The position numbers and the translations under genes are program-made. From assembly GCA_039545355.1 (NCBI GenBank), contig BCJJ01000020.1, positions 703,396 to 767,395 of the forward strand: a stretch of 64,000 bases of DNA. The letters run 5' to 3'. Below, piece by piece: positions 34,311-49,012 of the stretch. The notes beneath the pieces were generated by a model that did no database searches, had not been told where the DNA came from, and saw nothing but the letters and a program-made list of their open reading frames with translations. The stretch's first letter is position 1, and each line of letters opens with the position of its first letter. This DNA comes from Trichosporon coremiiforme (lineage: Eukaryota > Basidiomycota > Tremellomycetes > Trichosporonales > Trichosporonaceae).

Positions 34311-36385
34311 TCAAACGCTTGCACCTAAGCCTGCGGCCTCATCGGAAGCTGCCTTGAGGCCGCCCTCCGCTAGTCCGTGGAGCCACAGTTTCGCCTTCTT
34401 CACGCGCGCCCCAACATCCATCCCCAACTCGGCAGCGCCGAACATGGTCCGGTAGTACGCAAAGTTGAACAAGACTCTCAGAGCAGACCTCAGCAGCCCC
34501 AACGAAAACCCGTCTGCGCAAAGCTCCTTGTAAAGGTTCTCACAGTCCGACTGATAGACTGGCTGTCAGCAGAGTCGACAGAGACACTCACTGGCTGTGG
34601 CGCAGTATTGTCCAACGATGAGGTAAATTCGGTTCGGTCCATGGGTTGTCGCCAAACTGATATCCAGAGACCGTTGAAGGTCGGAAAGCTTCAAGATCAT
34701 CAATAAGCGCCTGCACGTCAGCTCTCGCGCGGATATAAGACTTACCGAGGTACCGTTCTCAGCATCTGGAAGATCCCAGCCAACAGCCCCTCGGTATCCA
34801 TAGCTGCTGCACGAAGCTTTGCAACCTCTTTACTCCCAGACTCTGCTCCCTCGAGCAGAGAGCTCGGCCCCTGCCCCTCTTCACCTCTATGATGACCCTC
34901 CTCCATGCTGACACGACCAGTGATGGCACTCTCCAGGAAAGGATACTGCTTGTTAGCCACGTTTGATGTGTCGCTTACCATGTCATCGTCAATGTTGCCA
35001 ACGAGCCGTGCATACTTCTTGCGTTCCCTTGACGTCTCCTCAGAGTTAGGGGTCATCAAAGAAAGCCAAAACCTGGCGTAGTTGACACGAAGATCCGATG
35101 GAATATCAAAGTATTGGCCGTGATCGAGAAGACAAACGTCAAAGTTGAAAGGAGAGGTCGAGCCCTTTGCCTTTGGTCGGACGAGCAGATTGCCGTGGTG
35201 AGGGTCTGCGTGGAAGAAACCATCGAGATAGACCATCTTTGAAAAGATGCGCGACAGCTCTTGGCTGACCTGATTGCGATCAATACTGTGTTTCTTCAGA
35301 TACGCAAGGTCGTCGATGCGAGCGCCGTTGATGAATTCCATGACCAAACAGCGGCGCTCGGCCCAGAGCACTTTCGGCAAATAGAGGCTGGTCTTTCCAC
35401 TCAGAGGTTCGAAATTGCGGCGGCAGTGCAGCGAGTTTGCTGCCTCGTGTCGGAAGTTGGTTTCTTGCGGAAGCATCTCGTTCATTTCCTCGCCTAGCCA
35501 GCCGAACTCGAACTCGGGGAAAACTAACTTGACAAAGCTGATAGCGAAGTTGACAGTCGCAAGATCGACCTGTGCGAACTCTTGCAGGTCTGCGTGTTGA
35601 ACCTTGACGGCTACGGGTTGCCCGGTTTTCCGATCCACCGCGCGATGAACTTGGGCCAGCGACGCAACTCCAATCGGCGTCGGATCAAAGTCGATGAACA
35701 AATCGTCGATACCCAGTCCCAGGTCGGTCCGCAACATGGCGTCGATGTCTTCAACGGGTGTCGGAGTGCACTGGTCTTGCAGAGGCGTGAGCGTCGATGT
35801 CCACTCCTTGGGGAGCACCTGGACGGCGGCTACATGCTGTCCGATCTTGACGTAGATGCCAGAATTCTTCTTGAGGGCCATCAAGATGCGCTCGGCAGAA
35901 CGCGTGTGGCACGCCTTGCGAGCTTGCCGAATGGTTTCCTTGCTGCCGTCCAAGGGATTGCCTTCCTTATCACAGAGCCTTGACTCTTTCGCAAACGTCG
36001 TCTTGTAGTCCCATACATCTTGAAGAACGGCGGTCATCAATCGAGAACATCTCACGATGGCTAAAGTCGAATGCCGGAAGGGCGGATAATAGTTGTACAG
36101 AGCCGTCAACGCAATGAGCACTGCAAGCAGCTTGGCGAGTCGCTTCTTCCGAGAGGACTTGTCTTGCGAGCTTGACCCATTGCGCTGCGCGTGAGACGCG
36201 GTAGAGGAAGAACTGGAGCCAACAAAGGATGTTGTATGCAGGCGTTGCGGTCGTGCGACAATGCGCGGAGAAGACTGCACAGCAGCGTGAGGTCGAGGAA
36301 GCCTTGCGGTTGCACCAGTGATGAAAGTGCCGGGTCGTAGCCGAATAGCACTTCTTGCAGCTGATCGACAGGTGGACCAAGGCAT
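34311..36385 (-). CDS. MCP2: Mitochondrial ABC1/ADCK-family atypical kinase (Mcp2/Cqd2-like)
   Basis: Inner-membrane protein of about 630 residues. The N-terminus is basic and Ser/Ala-rich, as expected for a mitochondrial presequence. One membrane segment follows (LAKLLAVLIALTALYNYYPP). The UbiB/ABC1 kinase-like core has YVKIGQHVAAVQVLPKEW (KxGQ motif), ASLAQVHRA (Ala-rich loop), VAVKVQHADL (ATP-site Lys), HADPHHGNLLV (catalytic loop) and LLDHGQY in place of DFG. The last exons encode LLMILKLSDLQRSLD and a C-terminal helical tail. In yeast Mcp2/Cqd2 affects coenzyme Q distribution and lipid homeostasis; the human relative is ADCK1. The main exon is long (34742-36385, with one short putative intron near 34950), and two or three short introns follow. 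It is divergent from MTR3, with about 610 bp between starts. Confidence 0.85.
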
Positions 36386-36996
36386 CTTGGGTTGCCTGCG
36401 TCGTGAACAGTTGTCAAGTCCGGAGCTCAGAAATCATAGATCTCGTCCTACCGGGTCCGATGGATGCCGCAGCGGCCCAGAGACACGGAATGTCCGAAGT
36501 CACGTGACTCTTGACGCGCGCGTGTCCTTAAAAACGTCGTTCAGCGTCTCAACTTTTTTTTCTTCTCAACTCATTTTACGGTCTCGTATTATTGTAGCAG
36601 CGACAGGGCTCCTCCCCGGCGTTGCCCTACAACGTGAACCAAGAAGAACTCAAGACAAGATTATTTGCCAGCCTGCTGCTAACCGTGTATCTGTCAATGC
36701 GTGTGTTGGCGTGGCTTGTCTGGCCTGGGTTTTGCCTACAATCTTTCTCCGCTGTAGCTGTTCATGAATTTCTGTTGTGCTGCGTCGTCGTTTGCATTCT
36801 ACTGACAGCTGGACTGAGCAGCATTGTTAGCCGTTGAATCAGGGAGTGTCCGCGGTGCTGCAGCCTGTAGTGGAGCATGCATTTTTTCCACACTCCGTCG
36901 CGTGGCACGGCCTCCACCGAACCGGACGACCATGTGATCTCCGTGTCACTGCAGATTCCTTTCATCATCACCATCTTCATCACTCAGCCAGCCGGC
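36386..36996. promoter_or_regulatory. Bidirectional promoter region between MCP2 and MTR3
   Basis: About 610 bp. An eight-base T run at about 36553 sits in a pyrimidine tract, followed by a hydrophobic frame that lacks an ATG and is probably not coding. Confidence 0.5.
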
Positions 36997-37870
36997 ATGT
37001 CAACAACTTTCGACCGCCGAAGAGTTCAGGCGCCAGAGGGATCACATGCTCCGATCTATGCGACTACAAAGCATTCGTCTGATGAACGCGAGACTTTGCC
37101 ATCTTGTAAGCAAAAGCATCAACGTCCGCTGAACTCTAGTTGTGAAGACCGGCTTGGTCACTCAGGCGAGCGGAAGCGCGTACATCGAAGCCAGTGGGGT
37201 CAAGATCGCATGCTCAGTGTATGTTTGCACTACTTTCCTTGTCTGACGATTCCAGATTTGGCCCGCGACCAAAACCTCCTCCGTATTCTCCATGTGGAAC
37301 ACTGAACCTCGAGGTCAAATTTGCTCCTTTCGCTAGCCGAGTGCGCCGAGCACCGCTGAGAGTAAGTTTGATGTCGAGTGCGAGCTGATGGCGTTCAGGA
37401 CACTGAGCCGGTTGACGTCGCCGCCCTTCTGTCCCAGCTTCTTCTGCCAGCCTTACGGCTTGATCTGTTTCCAAAGCTGTCCATCGACATCCACATTCTC
37501 GTTTTGGAAGCGGACTCGGATGCCGCCGTTCTCTCCTCAGGTTTGACTGCAGCCTGTGCTGCTGTGGCCGATGCGGGCATCCCTTTGACTGGTTTGGTCG
37601 TGGGATCGCTTGTCGTAAGCAACGACCATGAGCAGCAGCAGACCGGGCGGGATGGGGCGCAGGACTGTAGAGTCACAGCCGGCGCGATGCCGGCGCTCGG
37701 GAGGCTCACGAGCATCAGTATGACCGGGGAGAGCACGTTGGACTGTGTCTGCGAGGTAAGCTCGAGACTTTTGTATAGCTGACGAGTAGATGATCGGCAC
37801 TGCAGTGGCGAACGCCAAGACCATTCACACTATTACTGCACAAGCGCTTGTAGACAAGGCGGGACCGTGA
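36997..37870 (+). CDS. MTR3: Exosome RNase PH-like subunit Mtr3
   Basis: Non-catalytic ring subunit of the RNA exosome, acting in 3'-5' processing and decay. Starts MSTTFDRRRVQAPEG. After the first intron come VKTGLVTQASGSAYIEASG and ACSVFGPRP (the conserved S/GPR turn), LNLEVKFAPFA, then an amphipathic helix LLSQLLLPALRLDLFPKLSI and DIHILVLEADSDAAVLSSGL with ACAAVADAGIPL, the usual RNase PH core. The last exon ends TAQALVDKAGP. It lacks the phosphate-binding and catalytic residues of active PH enzymes, as normal for Mtr3. Introns at about 37108-37139, 37230-37267, 37362-37398 and 37755-37788. Length about 240 residues, normal for the family. Confidence 0.82.
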
Positions 37871-39878
37871 CATACGTCAGCACGTCGGTGGAGGTGGCAA
37901 GCTTCCTAAGACATTCCCGATCGAGCTATCGGTGTACAGCCCAGCCGCGCCGGCCGGTAACCGCCTCAGGACCGGAGCAAGTAGAGTAGGAAGAGCTTTC
38001 AGCATGTATTACCAATGCACCGTATGCACCGTATGCACCGTAGACGTCCTCACCCGCCTGCGTCCGTCCTCATTTGGTTACTGTCGCCGACTGATCTCTC
38101 CTGGTGTGGGACCCTTGGGCAGCGACACTCGCGATCTCAGACTGAACTCGCAGGTCCACGCCGTGCACATATCTTGTTGCGTTGCTAATGCTGCCTGCGT
38201 TTCTCCCGCTGCAGAAGAAACTGGCCACTGCGCTTTGGGGTCCTATTACAACGCCTTTGCATTGAGTGAACGGTACAGCGGTCGAATGTGTCCCTTCACG
38301 ACACATTGAAGTCAATGGTGGGTGGTGGTGGTGGTGGTGTTCGTCAACGAGGGACCAGGGCACGAGAACGACCTAAGCCGTATTGCTGGTCTGCGGCCCT
38401 GGCTCTCGGCGTCCTAGTAGACTTCACCGGGTCCGTACGTCAGGCTGCTCATTGGTCTGCTCTGCAGGCACCGAAAAACCTACAGAGATTATCTGGCTAC
38501 CCTGGCCGGCCTGCCCGGCCTTGCCACTCAGCTCGCACGCTGCGACTCTCGAGACGCTCAAGGATCGAGGACTTGCGATGCCTGCGAGTGGCCGCAAGTC
38601 GCCAGCCGCCGAGGCATCCTTTAGAAGACTGGAGGCGCGGGGGCGCAAGGGGAGCGCCCCTCAGCCTCGGCTGCATGCCTCAGCCTCAGCCTTGCAGCCT
38701 GGCACCCTCAGCCCGCCCTTGCCCCACGCCCCAGTGGATCCGAGCGAACAAATGTCCACATCGGTCAGACCCGAACGGGGGCAGTGACCCAAGGCGTGCG
38801 AGGCTTCAAGACGGATGTATCTTACGCAGGTGAAATGCCCAGGGTTCTCATGCGCTAGGCAAGGGTAATTGCTTGTTTGGGAAATCATGGGCGCGATCCT
38901 TGGAGGCTGAGTCATTCACAAGGTCCGAGCACATATTGAGCCCCGCCAGTAGAATCGTGGGGAAAGTGGGGTTCCCCACAGGGCAACGCGGGGAAGCGGG
39001 GTCAAAGTGCACTGAGACGTAATAGCTCAATGACAATTGAGAGGTTGAACCCAGGCCTGCGATGCAGCGCTTGGGTATGTTGCCGCTACGGGTGGGCCCT
39101 GGGCCACCGCACGGCGGAGGCGGGGTGTGGAGGGTACAGCTCTCGCGCGCTGCCGACTTCCTTGTAGCGCCGTTGCGGAACGACCATGAAAGGGTTGAGT
39201 CGACTGAGCAGGCGTGGAAGGAAGGGGGTGCGGCAAATCCTGTTGGCTTGGACCAGGACAGGACGAGAGGATAATCTGCGTCGGGTCTGTCTGTCGTATT
39301 TCCCCCTTTGCCCCGTCGACGAGTCTATATTTCAGGTCCCAACCATCACCAAATTCACGACAGCCGCAGCGCTGCCTCGCTAGTCCTCTGGCACACTGTC
39401 TGGTGCGCCTCTGGCTTTGGCTCGTACTGTCGCGCTTCGCCCTCTCCTGCGCTGATTCTCTCACCCGCTCGTCCAGCGGAACTAGCATTGTCAAGGTGGG
39501 CTATCGATCCCCAGGCTCCAGAGCTGAGCCTCATCAACTGAGCCTCCCTATCTTTGAAATATGCCTTGTCTCAGTCCCACGTCCCTCAGTCCCCTGTCCC
39601 CCTTGGCCTGATGCGTGCGTCGACGTTGCCAACGCCGCCGTCGTCCTTTCTCCGCAAGCCTCCCTCCCATCTTCCTCCTAGCCCTCCTCTTTCCCCGCGA
39701 TCCCCTCTTGCTTGTCTCGCTCAATATCGCGAGCCATCCTGCATCTGACAACCTTCACATCGACGTCTCATCACTTCCCACCGACAACGATACCACCACT
39801 GCTACTGCGATCGTCACAGCAGACCATCGCACCCTCCAGTATAGCCTAAGCCTCGCTCTCTACGTCTCGCCACCGACC
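37871..39878. other. 2 kb intergenic region before the bHLH gene
   Basis: No gene is supported. It holds three copies of the 9-mer ATGCACCGT at about 38015-38041, a GGT microsatellite at about 38326-38339, and pyrimidine-rich sequence from 39540 to 39870 that probably forms the 5' leader and promoter of the bHLH gene. Frames of up to 180 codons here have random composition. Confidence 0.6.
38015..38041. repeat. Three tandem copies of a 9-mer
   Basis: ATGCACCGT is repeated three times without spacing. The repeat is exact; no function is visible. Confidence 0.85.
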
Positions 39879-41527
39879 ATGTCTGGGGCGATCAAGATGG
39901 AGGGCTTCCAGTGAGTCGACCGGGTTTCTTTAGGACGCGACACACTTGCGTCGCGGCGCAGGCGTACAATGTTGCTGACCTCTGCAGGCCCTCAAGCGGG
40001 CTCTCCTCTAGTCCTTCACGACCGTCTCTCAGCCGACCCTTCTCGGACGGGTCTATGACTGTCGAGTCCTCCATCCTGAACTCGTTGATGAACCCCCCGC
40101 AACAGTTCTCTTTCCAGTCTCCTTTGCCCAGTCAGTCCCCCACTCAAGGCTTTGACTACAACATGGTTTCCCCTCACTCGAGCGCCATCGAGCTGCCAGG
40201 CAGCACATCCCCTCACAGCTTCCAACCGCACGCCATGTTCAACCACCTCAACTTCAACTCTGAGAATCGAGAGCCACCGGTTGTCACTTCCAGTGGCGAA
40301 GGCGAGAATCACCGTTCTCGTTCCCAGTCTTCCTCGCGTTCATCGCACATCGGCAAGGCCCCTCCCCCTCGTTCCCGTTCAGGCCGCAAGCTCTCCATGA
40401 GTGATGTCAGACCCTCAATGCAAGCTGGTCGAGGTCGAACCATGCAACCGCCCCGATCAATGTCTTTCCACACCGACACAAAGCCGAATGTACTTGCTTT
40501 GGGAGCGCAGAGGGCCAATTCTATCACATCTGCTGACTACAACTTTGAGCAGCAGTATGGGCTCGCCATTCCTCGGAATGACTTTGGCAGAAGCCTGTGG
40601 GGACCCGCTGGAAGTGCCCCTTCCATCCTTCCGGAAGGAAGCTTTGATGGCCAGGGGCTTGAGAGGTGAGACCTGCCTGTTAGTGCGTGCTAACGTTAGC
40701 CCTGTGACCCCCGCTCAGGGCATGCAGGCTCTTCTGGGTGAGGAGAGCCGTAAGCAGCGCAGGCGCGAATGCCACAATCAAGTTGAGAAGCGTCGTCGTG
40801 AGCATATCAATGCCATGATTGAGGAGCTCAACAAGCTCCTTCCTGCCAAGTTCAAGATGCCATTAGACGGCGATGTTGCGGTAGAGGACGAGGAGGAAGA
40901 GGAGGTTGACGCCGCTGCGAAGAAGAAGAAGAGCAAGCGAGCTGCATCGTCTTCCAAGCAAAAGGACGCAGCGCAGTGCAAAGGGAGAATCCTCAGCGAC
41001 AGTGTGCAGTACATTCGGTACGTTTACAAGGCGAACCGCAGCTTACCATCAGCGACTTGCAAGCTGTCAACGAGCAACAGTCTTCCCGCATTCGCTATTT
41101 AGAGGGCCTCCTCGTCACCAGTGGCACGAACGCGTCTGAGTCCCAGTCGTGGACCTCTGACGATAAGCCTACGAGTGACAGCGCTCCCTTCTCGGACAAC
41201 ATGCGCGGCAGCCCTGAGGCCGAGCAGCTCGTTTCCTTACCCCAGGCCGGCTGGAACGGCTTTGGCTCGAGTAACAGCAATATGCTCGTTTTCGAGACTT
41301 CTCCCACTGAGGCCTCATCTGGCGCCGAGAACCAGCGCTCTACCCCAGTGTCTTCAGGATCACCGGAGACGGACAATAAAGACCCTGTGGTTTGGGGCTT
41401 ATTGGATCTGACTGAAGAGTCGAATGACGGCTACGATGGTCATCGCAAGGACGACCTCCAGCAATCCTTGAGCAACATGGAAATCGAAGTGGACTCTGAC
41501 GAGAGGCGACCATGGGCGGCTTATTGA
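39879..41527 (+). CDS. bHLH transcription factor (USF/SREBP-like, E-box type)
   Basis: Nuclear factor of about 490 residues. The N-terminal half is Ser/Pro/Gln-rich and disordered. The basic region and helix 1 read RRECHNQVEKRRREHINAMI with the H-E-R trio that selects CACGTG-type E-boxes; helix 1 continues EELNKLLPAKF. The loop to helix 2 (KGRILSDSVQYIR) is unusually long, about 40 residues, with a poly-Glu patch and then a Lys-rich patch. After the next intron a zipper-like helix (LQAVNEQQSSRIRYLEGLL) follows. The C-terminus is acidic and Ser-rich. Start at 39879 (MSGAIKMEGFQ) in a tiny first exon, intron about 39911-39987, and others near 40666-40700 and 41018-41040. Target pathway unknown. 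Confidence 0.88.
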
Positions 41528-41736
41528 TTTGTAGGTCTCGTTGTAGGTCTCTTTTTGACCAGGTACTTGTATAATCTCATGTCACGCTCCACGTACACAA
41601 CGTTGTTCCGAATTGTAGACCTATTAAAGTGTGGATATATGCAAACGGCTCTTCATGCTCTCTACTGTACAATATACAATGCGATTGCCGCCAATCCGCT
41701 GGAAGTTTCAGCGCTCAGTTTCCTTCTTGCCAAGAC

Positions 41737-43582
41737 TCACGTTGATAACACAAACATACATAAATCTTTCGTGATGAGCGACAAACCAGTCGAGGACTTA
41801 CATTGGAGAAGGAGGAAACTCGCCAAGGTGTCGGCGGTCCCATCAGGGTTATACAGTTGCGTCACGACAAGTTGATTTGCAGCAGCTGGGGTTCCAGAAA
41901 GAAGAATGGCCACGAACGTCCTGACTGAGGCGTTAATAACTAAGGTCCACAGTCTGATCTCACTCTTCTGTTCCGGAGGAAACATTTGCGTGTTCCTCTG
42001 CAGAGCTTGAACAACAAACCTGAAGTTAACGATGCCAACAGCAACCAAACTTACACGCTGAACACAGGGATCAGAATCACTGCGACCAGGTTAGTCTCTG
42101 GGCGGCAGGAAGTTGACGTACTTTTGAGAGCGGTCATGGACACAATCGCCATTATTGGCAGATCTCTCCACCGAGTAGGAATCTTTAATGTCAGAATTCC
42201 CTAGAGGCATCACTCACCTTTAAGCGCGCAAAACTAGAGCCTAGAACGATGAGAGCCATTGGAACAGTCACAGCACCAAGATACGTGGTGGTCTGCAATA
42301 GAAATGACAGGGGCGGGTTCCCATCGGGCGCGTTGGGGATGCGACTGCCAGTCCATCCCGGCGTCTCCGTGAGTAGAGCTTTGAGAGGTTGGACGAGAGA
42401 GAACGTGATGCCCAGCACGACTGCCCATGTGGCTACCGGAATGCCATGCAGCAGACGTAGACACAGTTGATGGAAGCGTCGTCCATGGCTATGCTGCTGC
42501 GGCCGACACTCTGCATCTCGCGGAAGCGAAGCTTCAGAAAGGGCGCCGCTCGTGCTTTCTGCAGGCCGAGACTTTGGGTGGTATGCTGCTGGGATAGGCT
42601 GCACCGGTAGGACAGTTGAACGTATCCTGTGATTCGGCCCCTCTTCACTATCACAAGGAGAAATGTGGAGCCACATGTCTTTGTCGTCTGTGTTTGAACC
42701 CCATTCCTCATCGACGGGACGACACTCTATGCCGCGCACAACGATCGCTGGGGAACCCGTCCGCAGGGTGCTCATCATCTTTTTGAACCTGTCCACGCAC
42801 GTCTTCAGCGTGATAAGTCTGGCCCTCCAGCGAGCTCTGAGTGGCGGTGGATCTCCGACGACACGTCGCTCTTCAAAATCCCATCCGCAAAGCTGTTGGT
42901 AAGCGATGGACCTGGCAAGCAGAACTCACTCTGTGGACGCCTAATGTCCAGAAGCAAATGTTCATGATAAGCATGAAAACCCTGGTTCATCAGTAACACC
43001 CGCGGGGTGGCGAGCTCACGCAATGTACGCAACACCCAGATCCACATCTGTGGCAGGATTGAATGGGGGTTCCTTGGCCATCGTTTGCACCACTGCGGTG
43101 GGCAAATTTCCTGATGTTAGGAATCTGAATACGACGCTGCCCTCCGTAAATCGCCACTCACCCCAGTTTGAGATGATTCCGAGCACAAGAACACCCCATC
43201 GGAAATCGCGAGGGACGTAGCAGAGTTCTCGTATGACGAGGCTCCCTAATAACCCCAGCAACTGGTAGATGACCGCCATCATCGCCAGAGGGCCGAATGC
43301 TGAAATGTTATCTGGGGTGAAGGCGGAAACCATGGAGCTAAAAATCAGACAAGGGAGAGCGACATTCTTGGAATCAGTGTCGATCTAAAAGGTCACGTAC
43401 CATTGTGATAATGCTGATGCCTTTGGTGCTGCCCGGTGGTAAGACCCCCGTCTTAGACACCGTGAACCCGGTCAGTATACAGAGGGCCATGTTCAGCGTC
43501 GGCACGAGTGCTATGGGGGTGAGCTGCAAAGTTCGACCGATACCCACACACCCTTGTAGATGATCTGCCCCGCAGACCCCAT
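41737..43582 (-). CDS. Auxin-efflux-carrier (AEC/PIN-like) family membrane transporter
   Basis: Multi-pass transporter of about 520 residues. N-terminal membrane block: LTPIALVPTLNMALCILTGF, MVSAFTPDNISAFGPLAMM, VLVLGIISNWG and NLPTAVVQTMAKEPPF. The central loop is hydrophilic and Ser/Pro-rich. The C-terminal block has PLSFLLQTTTYLGAVTVPMA, LIVLGSSFARLK, AVILIPVFSV and SGTPAAANQLVVTQLYNPDG. The last motif is strongly conserved in fungal AEC proteins such as the ECM3-like group. Substrate unknown. At least six introns. The start is uncertain: I take the ATG at 43582, which needs a very short first intron (about 26-28 nt) near 43520-43547. Its stop lies 210 bp from that of the convergent bHLH gene. 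Confidence 0.85.
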
Positions 43583-43797
43583 GATGAGACGTGTTTGAAA
43601 TTGTGATAGAGCATGTGTCGAGCTGAACACTGGGTGATCGTTTATGAAGGTGGTCCTTCAGACGACAGGAACTCCACCAGGCGAAATCCGAATATGGAGG
43701 CTCGGCCGAGTGCCGAGATCGGTGAAATCCGACGCAGCACACGCCGCCTCTCGGATCTTGAATTGATGCAAGAATGCATTTGTGGTCTAGATACATG

Positions 43798-45543
43798 TTA
43801 CTCTCCGAAATGCTCAAGCCATTCGTCGTCGTCCTCATCTTCCTCCAGGAAGTCAAGGCAGCCCGGTGAGCAGCCAAGCCATTGTATCGGTAAATTGGGG
43901 ACTCCAGCAATAGTTACCCACTCAAAGCGTTCCTCTGCGGCATCCAAGAAGATCCGACGAGTTACTCGTGCGTTAGCCTCCTCATCTTGATGCCACTCCT
44001 GATGCCTCGGGGATGGACATGGTCGGTAGTACGGGTTTTTCGAGGCGTCATCGGGCGGAAGCACATTGTTCGATCGAGGGAAGAAGTCTTCACTAACTCT
44101 CCCTTTGGTGGCCGACGTGCAGGCACTGCGCACAGCTTGTAGGATACGACTCAAGCCCTTGTCGCGCAGTGATGGTGGTATCAACTCGGCAAGAGTGTCA
44201 ACATCGAGCAGAGGGTGAGAACGTCCTCGTCGCCAGCTCTCCCAGTCGAAATCAAGGAAGGGAGGCTTTCCTGTTGGTGGACGGGGGGAAAGGAGCACTG
44301 ATAAGCAGAGGGACGTCAAGCGCGGAACGGTCCCGGGCTCATGGGATATCTTGGGGGAGAGGCTACGCCGAGGACTGTCGCTTTGCTCTTTCCAACTAGC
44401 CAACGAAGGCTCCTTCCACTTGTTGGGATGAGCTGCGAACTGTTCCAAGTACAGTTCGGTGATAGTCGCTGGCAAATAGCTCTGGATCGCATGAGCAAGT
44501 TGCAAACAGCGAGAGTGGCTCTTACAATGTTATTGTTGCTAATGTTGAGCTCTTTCAAGTGAACAAGAGCACCTATGGCCGCTGGAAGGCTCTCCAACCT
44601 GTTGCTCCCTGCATGGTCAGCTTGCGGAATAGACTGGACCTCACGGAGACTCAGCACTGTAATGTTTCGGATCTCAAAGAGGGCGCTGGGGAGGCTGTGG
44701 ATCAGCTTTACGCCTGCACCGTGACGCTACCTCGTTAACATGTTGCGGGCGAGATAGACGGCAAGATTGGGCCGCGAACCCTCGACTTTCTCTGCCAGCG
44801 TGACGGCTCCAGTTCGGCTGCGGGTGAACGTGCGCGAACCGCTGACCTTACGGTCCGATACCGCTGTTCGTTCTTCAATGACAGGTGGAGGCAGCAGGCC
44901 TCTCCCCTGCAATGTGCTACGGCGTCCTTGACCCCCGAATAGATCCGCAGAGGCAGGGGCAGACTGTGTACGTGCGAACGTCCGATCTCTGAAGCGATGA
45001 ACCAAGGGCGAGTGAGGTGGAGAAGACGGTGACCCATGAGGCAGGGAGCGCAAGTGCATCGGCGAGCCCGTCGGTGATTGCTGTTGCAGTGTCACGAGGT
45101 CACGCAGGTCAGCAATCTTCGTTGACAGCACTGTCAAACCACAGCCTCTGATGGTCAGACGTGTTATCGTTCAAAACTCACGAGATGTCCAGTTCACACC
45201 TGGCGTTGTCGACGCATTCGCCAACTCTTCTTCGTATCCATTCATCGCTTCCGATCTCTTGCTCAGCCGACCCGTACGACAGACGTCGACTCGTTCCGCC
45301 CGATGTTGAGGGGCACGGTGAGCGGTCGTGGCTGTACACTGGAGTTGGGAAAGCAGCTGGTATGCCGTCCTTCTCACGTCGGACAGGCCTTGGAAGATGA
45401 TGCGTTGCAGATTCGGGCTCACTCAAGTCCAGAGCCCTTAGAGTCGCTGCGAATGGCAGCGGCCGAGACGGCATGGATTCCCAGTCGGGCATGGGCTTCG
45501 AGGCCGCCGAGAAGGGATCAACGACCATTGTCCACGGTCGCAT
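43798..45543 (-). CDS. Leucine-rich-repeat protein
   Basis: Protein of about 500 residues. The N-terminal half is Ser/Pro/Arg-rich and disordered. A short LRR block is encoded around 44500-44760: NLAVYLARNMLT, LPSALFEIRNITVLSLR, NRLESLPAAIGALVHLKELN and ISNNNI. The C-terminal half is acidic with PRLTSLCLSVLL and ends in an Asp/Glu-rich tail (LEEDEDDDEWLEHFGE). Three or four introns of 30-60 nt. The start is the first ATG in frame at 45543; another follows five codons later. No known named homologue is recognised. The LRR type suggests a protein-interaction role; location unknown. It shares a 440 bp divergent promoter with CDC48. Confidence 0.7.
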
Positions 45544-45981
45544 CGAGCTGCGACCCCGCAGGTCGGCTAAAGCGGTTTCGCTGGGAAAGAAGAGCAAGGT
45601 AAGGGTGAATTGTGGGCAAGAGAATGGCAGGCGTCCTGATCAATACGCGCTTCATAGGTCGCGTGGTGGCAAACCAGACGCGCTCAGGTTTCCCATTTTA
45701 CGTAATGTGAAGTCGACTAATGCCAAGATTACTATCTCACCAGTGAAACCTTACTAATCAATCGCCAGATGAGTCCAAATGCTTCCAGTAATACAGGCCA
45801 CGTGGAGAGCGCGCCGGTTTCTTTTAAAATGCCCTCCCAAATATGGGCGATGAATCATCCGCATCGTCATCGTCGTTCCTCAGCTCCCACTGTTGCCAGC
45901 CTGAAGGACGCCTCTCATAGTTATCCTTCAACCATCTTCCTTTCTTCATCTCACTATCTCTCAGGATTTGAAGAACTGAAT

Positions 45982-48886
<2,905 letters not shown>

Positions 48887-49012
48887 GTACAGTGATCAGT
48901 CTGTTTGCATAGTGACCACCATGAATGAGAAGAAGTGCTCCGTAGAAAGTACATGAATATTGAAGTATTCCTTACATACTTGTAGCCGCAGACTGCCGCA
49001 GCACATGAGTTA

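Noticed and set aside
36622..36837. 71-codon very hydrophobic frame upstream of MTR3
   Set aside because: It begins at TTG with no ATG in good context and lies in the shared promoter of two genes.
38288..38833. 181-codon plus-strand frame
   Set aside because: It starts next to a GGT microsatellite and is Arg/Pro-rich without any recognisable motif; overlapping frames are equally open.
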